A stretch of 64,000 bases of DNA from Rhodocollybia butyracea (taxonomy: Eukaryota > Basidiomycota > Agaricomycetes > Agaricales > Omphalotaceae). Location of the stretch: assembly GCA_015501585.1 (NCBI GenBank), contig JADNRY010000013.1, forward strand, positions 1 to 64,000, written 5' to 3'. Positions within the stretch are counted from its first letter, which is position 1. The number at the start of each line of letters is the position of its first letter. The notes under the pieces are model-generated. The model ran no database searches and was not told the DNA's origin. It saw only the letters and a program-made list of their open reading frames with translations. Shown here piece after piece: positions 10,934 through 22,844 of this stretch. Position numbers and translations under genes: made by a program.

Positions 10934-12319
10934 CTATTCAATGTAAGTAGGAGTGCCGTCCAGCTCATTCACGATACTCGAGTCATGCAGCTGAGACGGT
11001 AATGTGGAAGTCTCTTCAAGGTGAAAACTATGCTCGTATGTATTCTGTGTTTGAACCAAAATGTAGATGGCAACCGGGTTCAAGCTCTGTGTCGCGATTG
11101 AAAGGACTAATAAGTCTATGATCCCAACACAAAGGTTGTTCGACTCACAGCTGAATATTCGTACAGCGGTGTAATAAAACCCCCGCTGGCAAACTGAAAA
11201 GCTGAGAGTGGTAGAGCTTTCACGGCCAATTGATTAAGTATTAAAACGAGCAGCTAGAAGATTTGGTTCAGCAGGGATAGTGCTGTTTCGTATACCCTGA
11301 AACACACCTGCAGTAATGCATATATTGTCCCGGACTCTACCAGAAGAAGAAGAATTCTTTCCACTCTAGTTTTCTTTCTCCTGACGGAACTTATGGATTG
11401 TGTAAGTTTGTGATGTCTCCTGCAGTTTTTAAAAGTTCTAAATCAAGGATCACTGAACTTTTTCTAATGCTCACCAGGCCCGATAAGCGATTAGACAGGT
11501 TGCCACCAGATTTACTGATAATGAAAGCACCAAAGACACCCAGTTAAGGGTTACGCCACCGAAATGGATCGAGTTTGTCTCAGAGTCTGCAACGCCATCT
11601 GCCACAGTTACAGCTTATAATTCTCCAGTATAAGCCATCAGTGGAATTGTAAGTGTACCAATCAGTCCCACCTATATTTGCAAGAACAAGCACAAGTAAC
11701 ATCCATTTGACAATCTTGTTGTCCGCCCAAACTCCCCAAGCTCTCCATACAATGACAGTATCCGCTATCAATAGCTTTTGTGTGAGTCAAGGTCAGCCAG
11801 TGCCATTCAACGGTATAAGCATTACCATGCTCACTGAAATGTTGCCTACCCAGTCAAACCTCATGACGAAGTCAGTTAACAGTGGGTTTAAGGCTGCTGC
11901 TGTTATTTGGCTTGTAATTCCACCTGGAAGGGAAACTATAAAGCTGTATTTGACAAACACAAAGGTTGCTGTTGCATATCGAGCAAATGTTATTGTAATT
12001 GCAAGCATCGCGCCAACAAGTAAGAAAGCCATCGCTCGTTTTGTGTAACCAGTATTCTTATTGCTCCTAGTACAAGCTCAGAATTATATATTCGCCACAC
12101 CAAGTTTGAGACGGAATAAAACTTGCCAGGATATGTATATGCTGATAGAAAATGCTAAACAGTATATCCCTAGTGGGTGTATCATGAAATGAGTTGTATT
12201 GACGAGTCTGCATTGATTTGGTATCTACCATGAAGGACACAGATGAATATGATCCCAGCTAAATTTTGAAATGCCATAAGCCCAGCCTGTGTAATCTCTG
12301 CTGCGTCGTCCGGAGTCAT
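10934..12319 (-). CDS. seven-transmembrane protein of a basidiomycete-type family
   Basis: Seven or more short exons assemble on the minus strand from ATG 12319-12317 to TAG 10936-10934. The first encodes MTPDDAAEITQ and a hydrophobic segment (FQNLAGIIFICVL). Later exons give LLVGAMLAITITFARY, a hallmark LIADTVIVWRAW segment followed by KWMLLVLVLANIG, then WVSLVLSLSVNLVATCLIAY, a charged RRKKTRVER loop, LLLLVESGTIYALLQ and a last helix ending AIYILVQTQN. The C-tail is polar. Seven helices and the VWRAW and VESGxIY motifs match a large unnamed agaricomycete family, also represented at 21463-22844. It probably resides in the plasma membrane; ligand and role are unknown. Some internal junctions, particularly near 11780-11810 and 12045, are uncertain. 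Confidence 0.65.
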
Positions 12320-13669
12320 AATGAGTGGTGAGCTAAAGATTAAATCCGCCAGTGAGAGGGTGGGCTGTGGGATGGGAGAGGTTTCGATTGGGTTTCGATT
12401 AAATTTTCTATTGTGCATGGAACTTATAAGTACATTCTGTGGTTCCTATTGCAAACCGTGCTATATCCCGTCAGAACAACACAATGAACATGTGTTCAAT
12501 TGATCAGTTCAATTGGCCAGAGAATTCCAGCGCTCCAGCTTCCTACAGCATTGGGAATTTTACGCTTCGGAAGTTTTCTAAAATGACGTGTTACCCCGGT
12601 ACCTGGAAAACCCAAAATACTAGTTCTGTCAAGGTTCTGCTCATGTTTGATCCTGTTGCGAATCTTAACAAGAATAACAAGAATAGCGCAAGAAGTTTGA
12701 AGACATGATGGAGGTTAATCCTATTACCTCAATTGGGTCCAAGACTCTCAGTAACTGCCCAGTAAGGGACTATGCGAACATACTGTCAGTCAAATTGTGA
12801 GTTGATTATGCCTCAACTACAAGACTTCCAGCGCTGGTCCGATTAGCATAAGTCTCGGCGATTGGACTGCTCGAAACTTGACTGATGCAAATTGGATGCA
12901 AATCTACATTCAGCCGTTTTTTTCTCGACGGAGTAGTCGCTGAGGATACCAGTCTCGTTCTGTAAGTATTCTCTCAAGAAAAAGTCTACATGTGGATGGA
13001 GCGGTGATTTTCCGGCTTCCAGCACTGTGCAGTTCCCGGATCCAATCCACCCACCTTTGCTGATGCCACCTGGGGTCGGGGGCCCCTGAGTTAAGATCTG
13101 ATTCCATACGACCGGCCACTGAGTCTGGTGGCTTGAGACAAAGAAACAGCACTAGAGAAGTTTTCCTTGCTGTATCTTTGATTGTATGACTTGTCTCGAA
13201 TTCGTATCATCTATAAGTATAGTATCATTTTATTCATGCATATCGGAAAAAAAGACCTTATACGGTAATACCTGGGGCTCTTAAGTGGCTCTGGTAGGTC
13301 TCATGGGGTGCGAAAGACTCAATTTTAAGGGGGCTTGATAGATAATGATGAAAGAGATATTGTAGGAAAACATGTTTTAATATCAAGCTAACTGCTATAT
13401 ACCTCACCTCGATTCGGAACCTTTTCCAACGTCCTTCGATTCCCCCTTCAATCTTTTCTTCCGTTCACTGCTATTTTTGAGTACGAATCTAACTCTATCC
13501 GTAGGGCCCACTCCCACGCTACGACTCCTAGCGGCCCGTCTCATCGTTCCACTATACATAGCAGATCTATGTATGTTCTACATACAGTACGGGCTCCCAC
13601 CTTGTTCTCCTATTAATTTAGCCATGGTAACAACCACCCCTCAGGTTATCCAGCCTTTCCTTTCGATGA
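12320..13669. other. intergenic, no gene supported
   Basis: This stretch lies between the seven-helix gene and the duplicated upstream block near 13670. ORFs of 60-120 codons occur on both strands without domains, signal peptides or convincing introns. I see no repeat copies of the families found elsewhere in the window. Confidence 0.4.
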
Positions 13670-14429
13670 TGTCTTGCGACCACCGCCTCCAACGGGCCTC
13701 CGGCGGCGAAGCCTACGCCAAAGTGCTTTCTTCCATACTGTCCCTTCCACCGTCACTAGTTATCCCTTTCCTCCCGTTATGCCCCCTTATGTCATCAGGC
13801 TTTGGAGTCTGCCAGCCCTCGCCTGTCTAAGCTGAATACGAGAGAGGCGTTCAAAACGGCATATACAGGATCGCAGAACTGGCGGGACAGTTATGGGGGT
13901 GAGTGAGTCAACCATTGATGGTTGTGCTCGCGTACTATTGCTGGAGGCAGAGGCCGCCAGTTATGATTCTATCTGCTCATCATGACCATCAATCACCCTC
14001 GATGTAGTAGCTCTTGGCCATAGTTCAATGGTATCACCAGACATAAAGGAGCCGCGATGGCGATCCACCAGTTTCATGGATGCGGTGTCGAGTCGGATAC
14101 AGCTGCAACTAGAAAGAACCTGGCAAAAGAGTTAGAGCTCATGAAGAGGATCGTGTTCTACATCAAGTTGGAGTGAAAGCCTACCAGCAGTGGAAATTTG
14201 GTGTTGATTTCTGCGTTCGTCCTGGTCTATAGGATTGTCGTCTTCATCATGGGTTAGTATGATTTGGATCTTTGAAATCAGACGGTGAACTTGAAGTTGC
14301 CGAAGCTATGAACGTAGAATCAGATAGACTCGAGAGCATTAATAGAGCTCTGTTGCTCTGTTCGATACCACCACTGGCAGTCACTAGTAACACAGACGAA
14401 GCAAGCTACACCAACATACTCCAACTATT
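13670..14429. repeat. upstream region shared with the 9.57-9.99 kb paralogous segment
   Basis: Blocks of similarity to 9570-9990 continue up to the start codon at 14430, so the 5' flank was duplicated with the membrane-protein gene. It holds the presumed promoter. No separate coding region is seen. Confidence 0.5.
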
Positions 14430-15097
14430 ATGGTGAAAGCAGGTTTCCTTCCTTCAAGTTACCATCATTACGACGAGAAGCACACACATTGGGCGCAGCG
14501 GCTGATTCAATTTATCATCGGAATCTCAATCATCCTCTTTCTCTACCTTGCGTACTGGCCTTACCGCAGTTGGCCTTATGTTACCGAGGGAGGGAGTACA
14601 ACCACTGCAGCGCTCACGCTAGCCCTTGGACCTATCAACAGCCATTTCTTTTCCTTCGTATTACTGTCAACTGGTGTTCTGTTCTCGCCTGATTCCCCTC
14701 TGTGGAGTAAGCTGGCTTACCTTGGTCACTTTTTCGCTGCCTTTGTATATACAGAGGGTACGTGTCTACAGTCGAGTTGTCTTTATTAACTCAGCTGATT
14801 CTTGGCACTATGAATCTAGGGCTCTGGATTCCTCTTTCAGCGTTTTTAAATCTCGTTCCTTGTGCCGAGGGTCGTTTGGGCTTGAAACCCCAGTCAATAT
14901 CAACTTTTACCGCTTACACGTTATATCTGTTTGTGAATGCCGCATTTCGACCACTGGTGATTTTTTCTGCATGGTACATAGCTTCGTACGATCACTGGAG
15001 ACAGAAGCAGCTGAGCTTTTGGGGAGCTGTAACCGAGGTTGCGATGGTACTCTGGTGTGGTATAAGCGTGATTCCGTCGTTGTTTTGGAGTGAGTGA
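14430..15097 (+). CDS. predicted integral membrane protein, 201 aa
   Basis: Two exons (14430-14757 and 14820-15097) flank a 62-nt intron with a GTACGT donor and a CTAG acceptor, joining in frame to 606 nt. The protein has about five hydrophobic spans: LIQFIIGISIILFLYLAY, a segment around TTTAALTLALG, LGHFFAAFVY, GLWIPLSAFLNLV, and FVNAAFRPLVIFSAWYIA followed by VAMVLWCGISVIPSLFW. I do not recognise the family. A decayed paralogue lies at about 9.9-10.3 kb. The stop codon TGA at 15095-15097 is only 16 bp before the target-site duplication of the Copia element, so that insertion falls in the 3' UTR and may affect transcript ending. Confidence 0.65.
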
Positions 15098-15118
15098 TTT
15101 CTTTTGTCTGAATCCTCT

Positions 15119-15522
15119 TGTCGAAGGAAGTGCTTCTGGCAATGGAGTCCCGCCCACTGCCTTTCGGCTTCCGTTGTAGGTGGGACGCGTTTCGTGTCTT
15201 GTATATTTTACCCTTCCGTGGGGATTTCTGTTTTTCCCTTTCCTATTTTATTTATCCTCCCTCTTTCGTTTATCCGAGTGCCTAGATATGACTTGGCAGT
15301 TTCGTGCACTTACTTATATACAGGACACATCGTCCTTTCACCCTCAGTCGTTTGTCACGTACACTTCTGAGGGTGAGTTTATACTTTATTTATCAGTTTA
15401 TGGAACCCGTACTTACGTCTATCTATAGCTTAGACTTATACGTGTTTCACAGGTACATACAGTCTCAATACGAGTCGTTTGTCACGTACACTTCTGAGGC
15501 TTAGACTTATACGTGTTTCACA
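15119..15522 (+). repeat. 5' LTR of the 15-kb Copia element
   Basis: 404 bp, starting tgtcgaagg and ending gtttcaca. It contains an internal duplication of the segment around cttagacttatacgtgtttc. It should drive transcription of the element; a TATA-like tgtatatttta lies near 15200. Confidence 0.95.
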
Positions 15523-15534
15523 GGTTATGGGCCC
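15523..15534 (+). promoter_or_regulatory. primer-binding site matching the initiator tRNA-Met anticodon arm
   Basis: Directly after the LTR, ggttatgggccc is the complement of GGGCCCATAACC, the anticodon-arm sequence of many initiator tRNA-Met genes. Drosophila copia is known to prime from a tRNA-iMet 5' half in this way. The role here is inferred from position and complementarity. Confidence 0.7.
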
Positions 15535-15606
15535 CGGCTATCACTGTTAAACACACTTGATTCATACACCTTTGAATAACCGACTCGTACTACACTAAAC
15601 ATAACA

Positions 15607-18600
15607 ATGGCTAGTAACGGAGCAATACCTCCCCCTTTACCTGACATCCCTGAAGACCAGAAATTCGACGGGATACGCCTAGCTTGGGCACCAGTTGAAA
15701 GAAAAATTCAAATCGCATTGAAAGGACAGGGGCTAATCGGATACGTAGATGGGACTATTACTATCCCCCCCATCGTCCAACTGCCGCCTAATGCTCCTGG
15801 TACAGCTAGTGCACCAACCCCAGTGTACTCCACGAACCCATCCAGGGATGAATGGACGTTTCGTAACGACCGGGCGAGAGGGATGATCGAGGCGTATGTC
15901 CTTGACTTGCCGTCCCTGGTACCCACTGTCGACAAGATGAATGCGTATGAGGTCTTTGAAGCCTTGAAGAACGAGTTTGGGAAATCGGACGAGATGAAGA
16001 AGATAATTACCAACAGACGCCTCAGGAGCCACATCTTCCGCGATAGTGAACCCATTGATTCCTTCTTCAAAACTTTCCGGGAGTTGCGAAGGGAGGCTAT
16101 TGAAGGCGGAAACGATGTTTCTGACGATATCTTCAGAGAGGTTATCCTCTGTGCGTTCCCGACTCCATCCATGGACACTATCATCCAGAACATCACAGCA
16201 AACTCCGTAAATTATCCCACCTCTGCGTCGGTGATTCAACAGATCACCTTCCAGTATTCTCGTACTGAGACTCGACCCGATGCTGCTGTGTCGGGGGATA
16301 GGCTTCCGCAAGCGAACATCGCTCTTCAGGCTAGGATCGAGCACCTTGAGCGTCAGCTTGCCGCCGTTTCTGTCGGTGGTTCAGGAGTGAAAGGGAATGG
16401 AAATGGGAAGAAGTGTACTAACCCAAATTGCTTGAGAGAAGGGCACGTAGCGGAGGACTGCTTCAGAAAGGGCGGAGGTAAAGAAGGGCAGTATCCGCCC
16501 TGGTGGAAAGGAAAGAAGGATACCCCAGCGGCGAATACAGCGGTTTCTACGAACTCATCAGTTTCCATAGGGGAGTTGACACAGCACTATGCCGGTTATA
16601 GCGCGTCCATGTTGTCGTCGGACTCTGGAGACGAAACCTTCGCTGACTCGGGTGCTTCAGACCATTTCTTCAGAAAGAAATCTGATTTCCTCACCTATAC
16701 GCCCTGCTCACGCTTGAGCAGATCATCTGAATCGTCGACGGCTCTAAAGATAGTCGGCTATGGTAAAGCTCAGAAGTCTTTCGTGCACGAAGGAAAGATA
16801 ATCAAGATTACCTTCGAGGAAGCCCTTCACTCTCCATCAGTAACCTCAGATCTCGTGTCTATTTCCAAACTATGTGACAAAGGTATGACCACCGTGTTTG
16901 ATAAACAAACCGCGAAGTTCTTCTCGGAGTCCGGAGTGCACATCTTGACGGGATACAGACATGGTGGCCTATATCGATTGCAGGAGAAAGAGACGTCGGC
17001 GTTAGTAGTCAAGTCGAGAACCCTGGATAAGCCAGTGGATATCGAGGGATGGCACCGACGTTTTGGTCATGCGGGATTGACGAGAATCCGACTCGCGTTG
17101 GAAAGAAACCTACTTAACGGCTTGAAGGTGATCGGAGATCCAAACAGCAAACCACCCGAGTGCGACCCATGCCATATCGGTCAGGCCAAACGCAGACCCT
17201 TCGACGGGAAAACAGAGGTGGAGTCCAGGATATTAGAACGAATTCATATTGACCTCACAGGCCCGATGCGCACTCGCGCGTTAGGCGGATTCTACTACTC
17301 CATGCCTATAGTCGATGGGTGTTCAGCGATGACCAAAGACTACTATCTGATGAACAAAGAGGCTTCTTCTACGCTCGCAGCATTGGAAAAGTACAGAGCA
17401 TTGGCCGAGAATGAGACTGGGAAGAGATTGCTATATGTCAGAGTTGATGGTGGAAAGGAATTTAGTAGTGCACCGTGGATGAAATGGGCGGAAGAGAAGG
17501 GAATCAAGCTTGAAGTCACTCCTGCATACTCGTCAGCGGCGAACGGGCTAGTCGAGCGGAAGCACGGAGTCACCTTTGACCATGTTCGTACTATTCTCTA
17601 TGAGTCCGGTCTACCTCCCTACCTCTGGACGTACGCCTGTGCCTATGTTGTCTACACAGAAAATCTCCTCCCTGCTGCTAGGACTGGCTACAAGATTCCT
17701 GCTGAGCTTTGGTATAGGAAGAAGATGGACGTCGCTCACCTGCGTCCATGGGGTGCTGTTGCTTGGGGTACTATCGTCGATGGCAGTCCAGGTAAGCTGG
17801 ACCCTCGAGGTTTCTCGGGTAGGATGATAGGCTATGGAGAAAGGGGCGTTTATCTGTTGTACTTGCCGTCGGGTCGAGTGGTCGCTAGTCGTGATGTGTC
17901 CTTTGACGAGAGGGTACAAGCTTCTCTGCCCTCAGTTGCAGGGGAGAGGGGAGACGAGAGCGACGGAGACGTTGATATGGGAACTCAACATCTCGACGAC
18001 GTCAGGGCAACTGATGCCGGAGACAGCACTAAAGTCTCCGAGTCCGTGATCTCCGACTCATTAAAGGTACCCGATCAATACTTAAACCCACAGCCACAGC
18101 TTCAGCAACCTCGCCGCTCTACTCGCAATAAAACTCCTTCAGCTATCGCAAAGGCCAGCGCAGAGTCTGAAATCAGAGAGAGAGAAAGTAATAAGGCACG
18201 ACTCGAATGGGCGACGGATCTTAGAAGGCCGAGAGCAAATTTCACTGCCCTTACCGAGAATCTACCCACTGAAGTTGACGAGATATTCAATGCCGCCCTC
18301 ACAGCTGTTGGACTACCACCTGTTCCGAAGACATACTCGAAAGCCATGGATGATCCGACTCGCTGGACTCCAGCTATTCAGAAGGAGATCAAACGAATGG
18401 AAGAATTTAAAGTCTTCGGACCTCTTCAGGATCCTCCCTCAGGAGCAACTATTCTCAATCCGCTATGGGTATTCGCTCACAAACTCAACGGGTCAGGGGA
18501 GATTGTCGATGAGAAGGCACGCTTAGTTGTGAATGGAGGTACTCAGGTAGAGGGGAGAGACTTCTTTGAGGTCTTTGCCGCTGTCTTACGCTTCGAGTCT

Positions 18601-19894
18601 CTTCGTATCCTCATCGCCGTATGGATCTCCCTAGGCTACTTTATCTGGCAGATAGACTTCGCGTCCGCATATCTTAACGCTGATATGGAAGAGGAGATGT
18701 ACATCCGGCCGCCTGAAGGTTTTGAGGGTAGAGGAACTGGTAAGGTAATGCGAATGAAGAAGTCGCTTTACGGGTCTATGCAGGCCGGGAGAAACTGGTG
18801 GAAGCTCCTCGATGCGACATACAAGGATCTTGGATACCGACGATCACAAGCAGACCAGTGCGTTAGGACGAGGAAGACAGATATTGGGGAGACAATGACT
18901 GGCACCTATACGGATGACACGCTGGGAGGTTCTTCGTCAAAGGATGAAATGGCTAGGGCAAAAGAAGAAATAGGTAACCGTTATCGAATCAAGGAAACAG
19001 ATACCGTCCAGTTTGCTTTGGGTATGCGGCTAGTCCATGATAGGGACTCAGGAACGGCGACACTCTCGATGCCAGCATACTGGGACCAACTATTTGCCCG
19101 GTTCGGTCTTCAAGACTTGAAACCGAAAGCGACGCCATATCCTCCTGGGCTCAAACTCACCAGAGACATGTCACCCAAGTCTGATGCCGACCGTTTTTTT
19201 TATGGAAGACAAGCCATTCGCTGAGCTCCTAGGTGGAATCCAGTTTGGACAGGGAGCTTGCCGACCAGACTTTGCATTCGAGACTAACGACCTGGCTCAA
19301 TTCACTCAGGATCCCGGGCCTGCTCATTGGGGCGCTCTCGTCCATCTCTGTCGATACATCACGGGTACGAAAACGAAAGGCATTGTATTCAAAAGGTCAG
19401 AATCGGGCCTTCACCCAAAGACTTATTGCGATGCTAATCATGCAGCTTGTACCGATACCCGGCGATCCGTTACCGGGGTTCTTACGATGCTCGCTGGAGG
19501 TCCCGTTTTCTGGATGTCGAAACGACAGGATGTGGTTGCGCTCTCTACTACAGAAGCGGAGTATATCGCTTATGGTAAAGGGGCACAGCAGGCGAAATGG
19601 GTTCACAATTTCATGGCGGAGATTGGATATCCTACCCCTCTTCCTTCTCAGCTCTTCGCAGATAACAAGAGCGCTATTGCCATTTCCGAAAATCCGAAAT
19701 TTCACCAGCGCGTTAAGCATATCGACATTCGTTTTCACTTCCTCAGAGATCTTGTTGAAGGTGGAGAGATAAAGATCAATTATGTTGCTTCTGAGGACAA
19801 TCTGGCGGACATCCTCACTAAGCCATTGGGTACTACGCTTCATAGACGAATCGTTGGTCTTATGGGAATGGAGGACGGCGATGAGCGGGACTAG
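15607..19894 (+). CDS. Copia Gag-Pol polyprotein, split by one frameshift
   Basis: ATG 15607 opens a 1205-codon frame. Gag occupies about residues 1-265, followed by a CCHC zinc knuckle (CTNPNC...HVAEDC, about 270-285), an aspartic protease DSGA (about 347), a GAG-pre-integrase HHCC region (WHRRFGH...CDPCH, about 481-520), the integrase core with DGGKEF and AANGLVERK, and reverse transcriptase with WVFAHK and the active site YTDD (about 1100) where YVDD is usual. RNase H lies in another frame, 19184-19894 (TYCDANHA, STTEAEY, ADNKSAI, ILTKPL). The two frames meet at a run of eight Ts, 19194-19201, where one extra base shifts the frame. This may be a recent inactivating slip or a sequencing error; programmed frameshifting is unlikely at this point between RT and RH. 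Confidence 0.92.
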
Positions 19895-19899
19895 GGGAG

Positions 19900-20303
19900 T
19901 GTCGAAGGAAGTGCTTCTGGCAATGGAGTCCCGCCCACTGCCTTTCGGCTTCCGTTGTAGGTGGGACGCGTTTCGTGTCTTGTATATTTTACCCTTCCGT
20001 GGGGATTTCTGTTTTTCCCTTTCCTATTTTATTTATCCTCCCTCTTTCGTTTATCCGAGTGCCTAGATATGACTTGGCAGTTTCGTGCACTTACTTATAT
20101 ACAGGACACATCGTCCTTTCACCCTCAGTCGTTTGTCACGTACACTTCTGAGGGTGAGTTTATACTTTATTTATCAGTTTATGGAACCCGTACTTACGTC
20201 TATCTATAGCTTAGACTTATACGTGTTTCACAGGTACATACAGTCTCAATACGAGTCGTTTGTCACGTACACTTCTGAGGCTTAGACTTATACGTGTTTC
20301 ACA
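19900..20303 (+). repeat. 3' LTR of the 15-kb Copia element
   Basis: 404 bp, matching the 5' LTR base for base in my reading. It supplies the polyadenylation region of the element and could also drive transcription rightwards. Confidence 0.95.
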
Positions 20304-20308
20304 CCTCT

Positions 20309-21462
20309 GATATCTCTCAAGTTCTGACTGGATCCGGTATATAGGCAGGATGGTACCATGTTGCGATCACGTCGTTACTTGGTTCCGAGGCTGTTTTTGT
20401 GCGTCGTAGTTGCCAAACCCCAATTTGAGTGCAGCCAAGAAATAGAAAACTCATGGTTCCCTTCAAAAACACGATGATCAAATTAAATTAAGTAGAGTGA
20501 GCCGTTGTCAGTAGTATGTTTCGTATCACATCCACATTTCTCTCTCGCTCGATGGAGGATGCCGGGATGACAACGAGGCAGAAGACGTCGTTCGTAGAGG
20601 CAATGGCAATGGCGGCTGGAAGGGTGTGTTAGGACAGTGGGTGCTTCAAGGGGCGTTCATTCAAGACAGTTCATCCAAGGCAGTTCGTGTTTGAAGGATG
20701 CTGCGGTAAATGGGAGCCAGAGTCCATAACAGCGGCAGAATAGATCCCGAACGTCTTAAATCTTGAGCTGGCGCATGACGATTCTGATGTGGTTTAAGAA
20801 TGGATTCTGTCCTCGAAGGCTTGTAAGCGAAGTGGACGATATCTGGCGCGTCCACCGCCTTCCCTTCACCGTGCTCAGCTCCATTGCTGCATAATGAATG
20901 ATCGACGATGGAGAAATACTTCATCCCAATACTACCCCAATATGAACCTTGTATTGCCAGTGCAAGGGTTGCCCGAGATAGAATAATCCCACATCCTCGA
21001 ATCCAGAACACAAACCAGCGCTAAATTGGCTCGATTGTGCGGAGATATCCCGGCCCGCTAGATACAGCACTGGAGGGGACAACGGCTGTAATTACTGCCT
21101 GGAAACAACTAGTTGGATGCTATCTTGAATCCGCTTCGAATCCGGGATGGTGGGGTTAACAAGTGAAGATAACGACACAACGGTTGATGCGCTTCATTCA
21201 CCGCTCGATTCCCACAAGTAACAGCCATGCGTAGTAGCAAGTGAATTCAGCTAGGAACCTTTTGCTGTGCTTAGTTAGTGTGGAGTGTTGAACTGATGTT
21301 ACTGTATATCATGATGGTGTATCCAGGCCCTGCGGTTCCCGTGTCCTACGGTTTGGCTTTCTCCTTTTAACACCCATGAAGGCTTCGAAACACCCAGCAG
21401 CGTGCTGACTCACTGGCAACTTTTTCCTTCATTTTTCATACTTTTTCATCTTTCCTTGAATT
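20309..21462. other. intergenic; starts with the displaced 3' flank of the membrane-protein gene
   Basis: Bases near 20367-20400 match the tail of the pseudogene at 10259-10297, so this is the original 3' flank pushed away by the Copia insertion. A 116-codon minus-strand ORF at 20661-21011 has no recognisable domain and I do not call it a gene. The promoter of the seven-helix gene should lie near 21300-21460. Confidence 0.4.
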
Positions 21463-22844
21463 ATGGCTTCATCTACTAGTCTTTCAGCAGAGCTGGATTT
21501 GTCCGATGCGGATAACGTGATCCCAGGGATTGTGATACAATCTGCTCTATTCGGTGAAACCTGTTCTTCGTTCATGGCGATTGAAGACTAATAAACAGTG
21601 ATACAGGTATATTAACCCTTCTTATCTCTATTTCGACCATTACTTTGTGGTGGGTCGGTCTTCACATCAAGTTGATTATGAAACAGAGGTATAACGAAGC
21701 GTCTTGATCTAGTCGGCAAGGTATCAGACGTTCAAGGCCTCGACAGTTTATGTTGACAGCTAGTCTTGCGATGTACATTGCGTCAGGAACGCACTGGGTC
21801 TTGAATGTCTATGCTGCAATGAGGGCGCTACGGGACGCGCGTGCGGGGAGGGCGAGTTTTTCCATCCATACCTTGTATGTGTTGTCAGAAGTGGGGAGTA
21901 TCGCGTTGTTCTTCAATGTGTGTGAAGATCTTTTCGCTTTGGGCACAGATGATTGATGAGACGAATTTAGTTCTGGATCAGTGATATGGTCGTTATGTGG
22001 CGGGCCTGTGTCCTTTGGGGATGGAGCTTACGCCTCAAGATCACATTCGCCATCTTTGTGGTTGTACCTGTATGTCGTCGATGCTGGGGTAGAAGGAAAT
22101 TAGAACTAATCTCGGTCTAATAGGCTGTTCTTGCTATAATCGATGTATCCACGACACATCCAGCAGCCACTGATACCATATTCGAACCCAATTTATTCGG
22201 CTTCGTTGCGCTCCTCGTTTCTCTGGTCTCAAATGTGTGGGCAACTTCGCTCATTGGATATAAAGCCTGGTTAGTTCGAGTCTATAGACCTTCTTATGAA
22301 AACAATATGGACTCCTTTTCAGGATCAGTCGGAAAGAAATCCGTCATCTTTGGGGACCGGGAGGGAATGTGCCACCTGTCCAGGGTATCTTGGTGCTTCT
22401 GGCCGAATCCGGCTCTCTCTACTCTATCGTATGGGTGCGTACCCTCTATATCTCTGGTAATCATCGTTTTCTCTAACCTACATTCAGGTGACATTTATCG
22501 CCAGCACGGCATATACTATGATAGTAGGCTCGACCCCCATAACCCATGCCATCTCCGACTTCATGCCGTCGTTTGTGGTACGCCAGTGCGAAATTTTTCT
22601 CTCACAGGTGGATTGATTAATTGTCCAGGGGCTATATCCAACGATCATCATTGTTCTCGTTGCCCGCCAAGTGACACATTGGAAGGAAGACTCGCACTCG
22701 TCACACTCCCAGAATTCCTCTTATGACCGGCGTACGGTCCTCTCCACTCTGGTTTGCGATCCGTCGAGTTCTTCCAGGACGCATGACAGCCTTCGCACTC
22801 TGGACATTTCTGCCTCGGATCAGGAAGGGGGGTTAAAGCACTAG
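21463..22844 (+). CDS. seven-transmembrane protein, paralogous in type to the 10.9-12.3 kb gene
   Basis: ATG 21463 begins MASSTSLSAELDLSD in a short first exon. Later exons give GILTLLISISTITLWWVGLHI, LTASLAMYIASGTHWVLNVY, a VVMWRACVLWGW segment, FGFVALLVSLVSNVWATSLI followed by YKAW, VQGILVLLAESGSLYSIVW and YPTIIIVLVARQVTHW. The Ser-rich C-tail ends at TAG 22842-22844. The VMWRACVLW and LAESGSLYS motifs parallel VWRAW and LVESGTIYA of the minus-strand gene, indicating one family. Introns are 50-70 nt, for example a donor at the W-R junction near 22268 and an acceptor TTTTCAG near 22322. Probably a plasma-membrane receptor-like protein; function unknown. Confidence 0.7.

Larger units (their letters stand above)
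15119..20303 (+). mobile_element. Ty1/Copia retrotransposon, full length, recent insertion
   Basis: Two 404-bp LTRs that appear identical (15119-15522 and 19900-20303) begin TG and end CA. The 5-bp target-site duplication CCTCT flanks them at 15114-15118 and 20304-20308. A primer-binding site follows the 5' LTR and a G-rich polypurine stretch (ggggag) precedes the 3' LTR. Domain order GAG-PR-IN-RT-RH is Copia type. Identical LTRs mean very recent insertion. The coding frame is broken once, at a T8 run (19194-19201). Confidence 0.95.

Noticed and set aside
15180..15504. ORFs of 66-88 codons inside the Copia LTRs
   Set aside because: They recur identically in both LTRs only because the LTRs are identical; they have no start context or domains.
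19184..19224. Programmed frameshifting between RT and RNase H in the young Copia
   Set aside because: Known programmed shifts separate Gag from Pol; a shift at a T8 run between RT and RH is better explained by an indel or sequencing error.
20661..21011. 116-codon minus-strand ORF
   Set aside because: No recognisable domain, no flanking splice sites that extend it, and it lies in a gene flank; not enough to call a gene.
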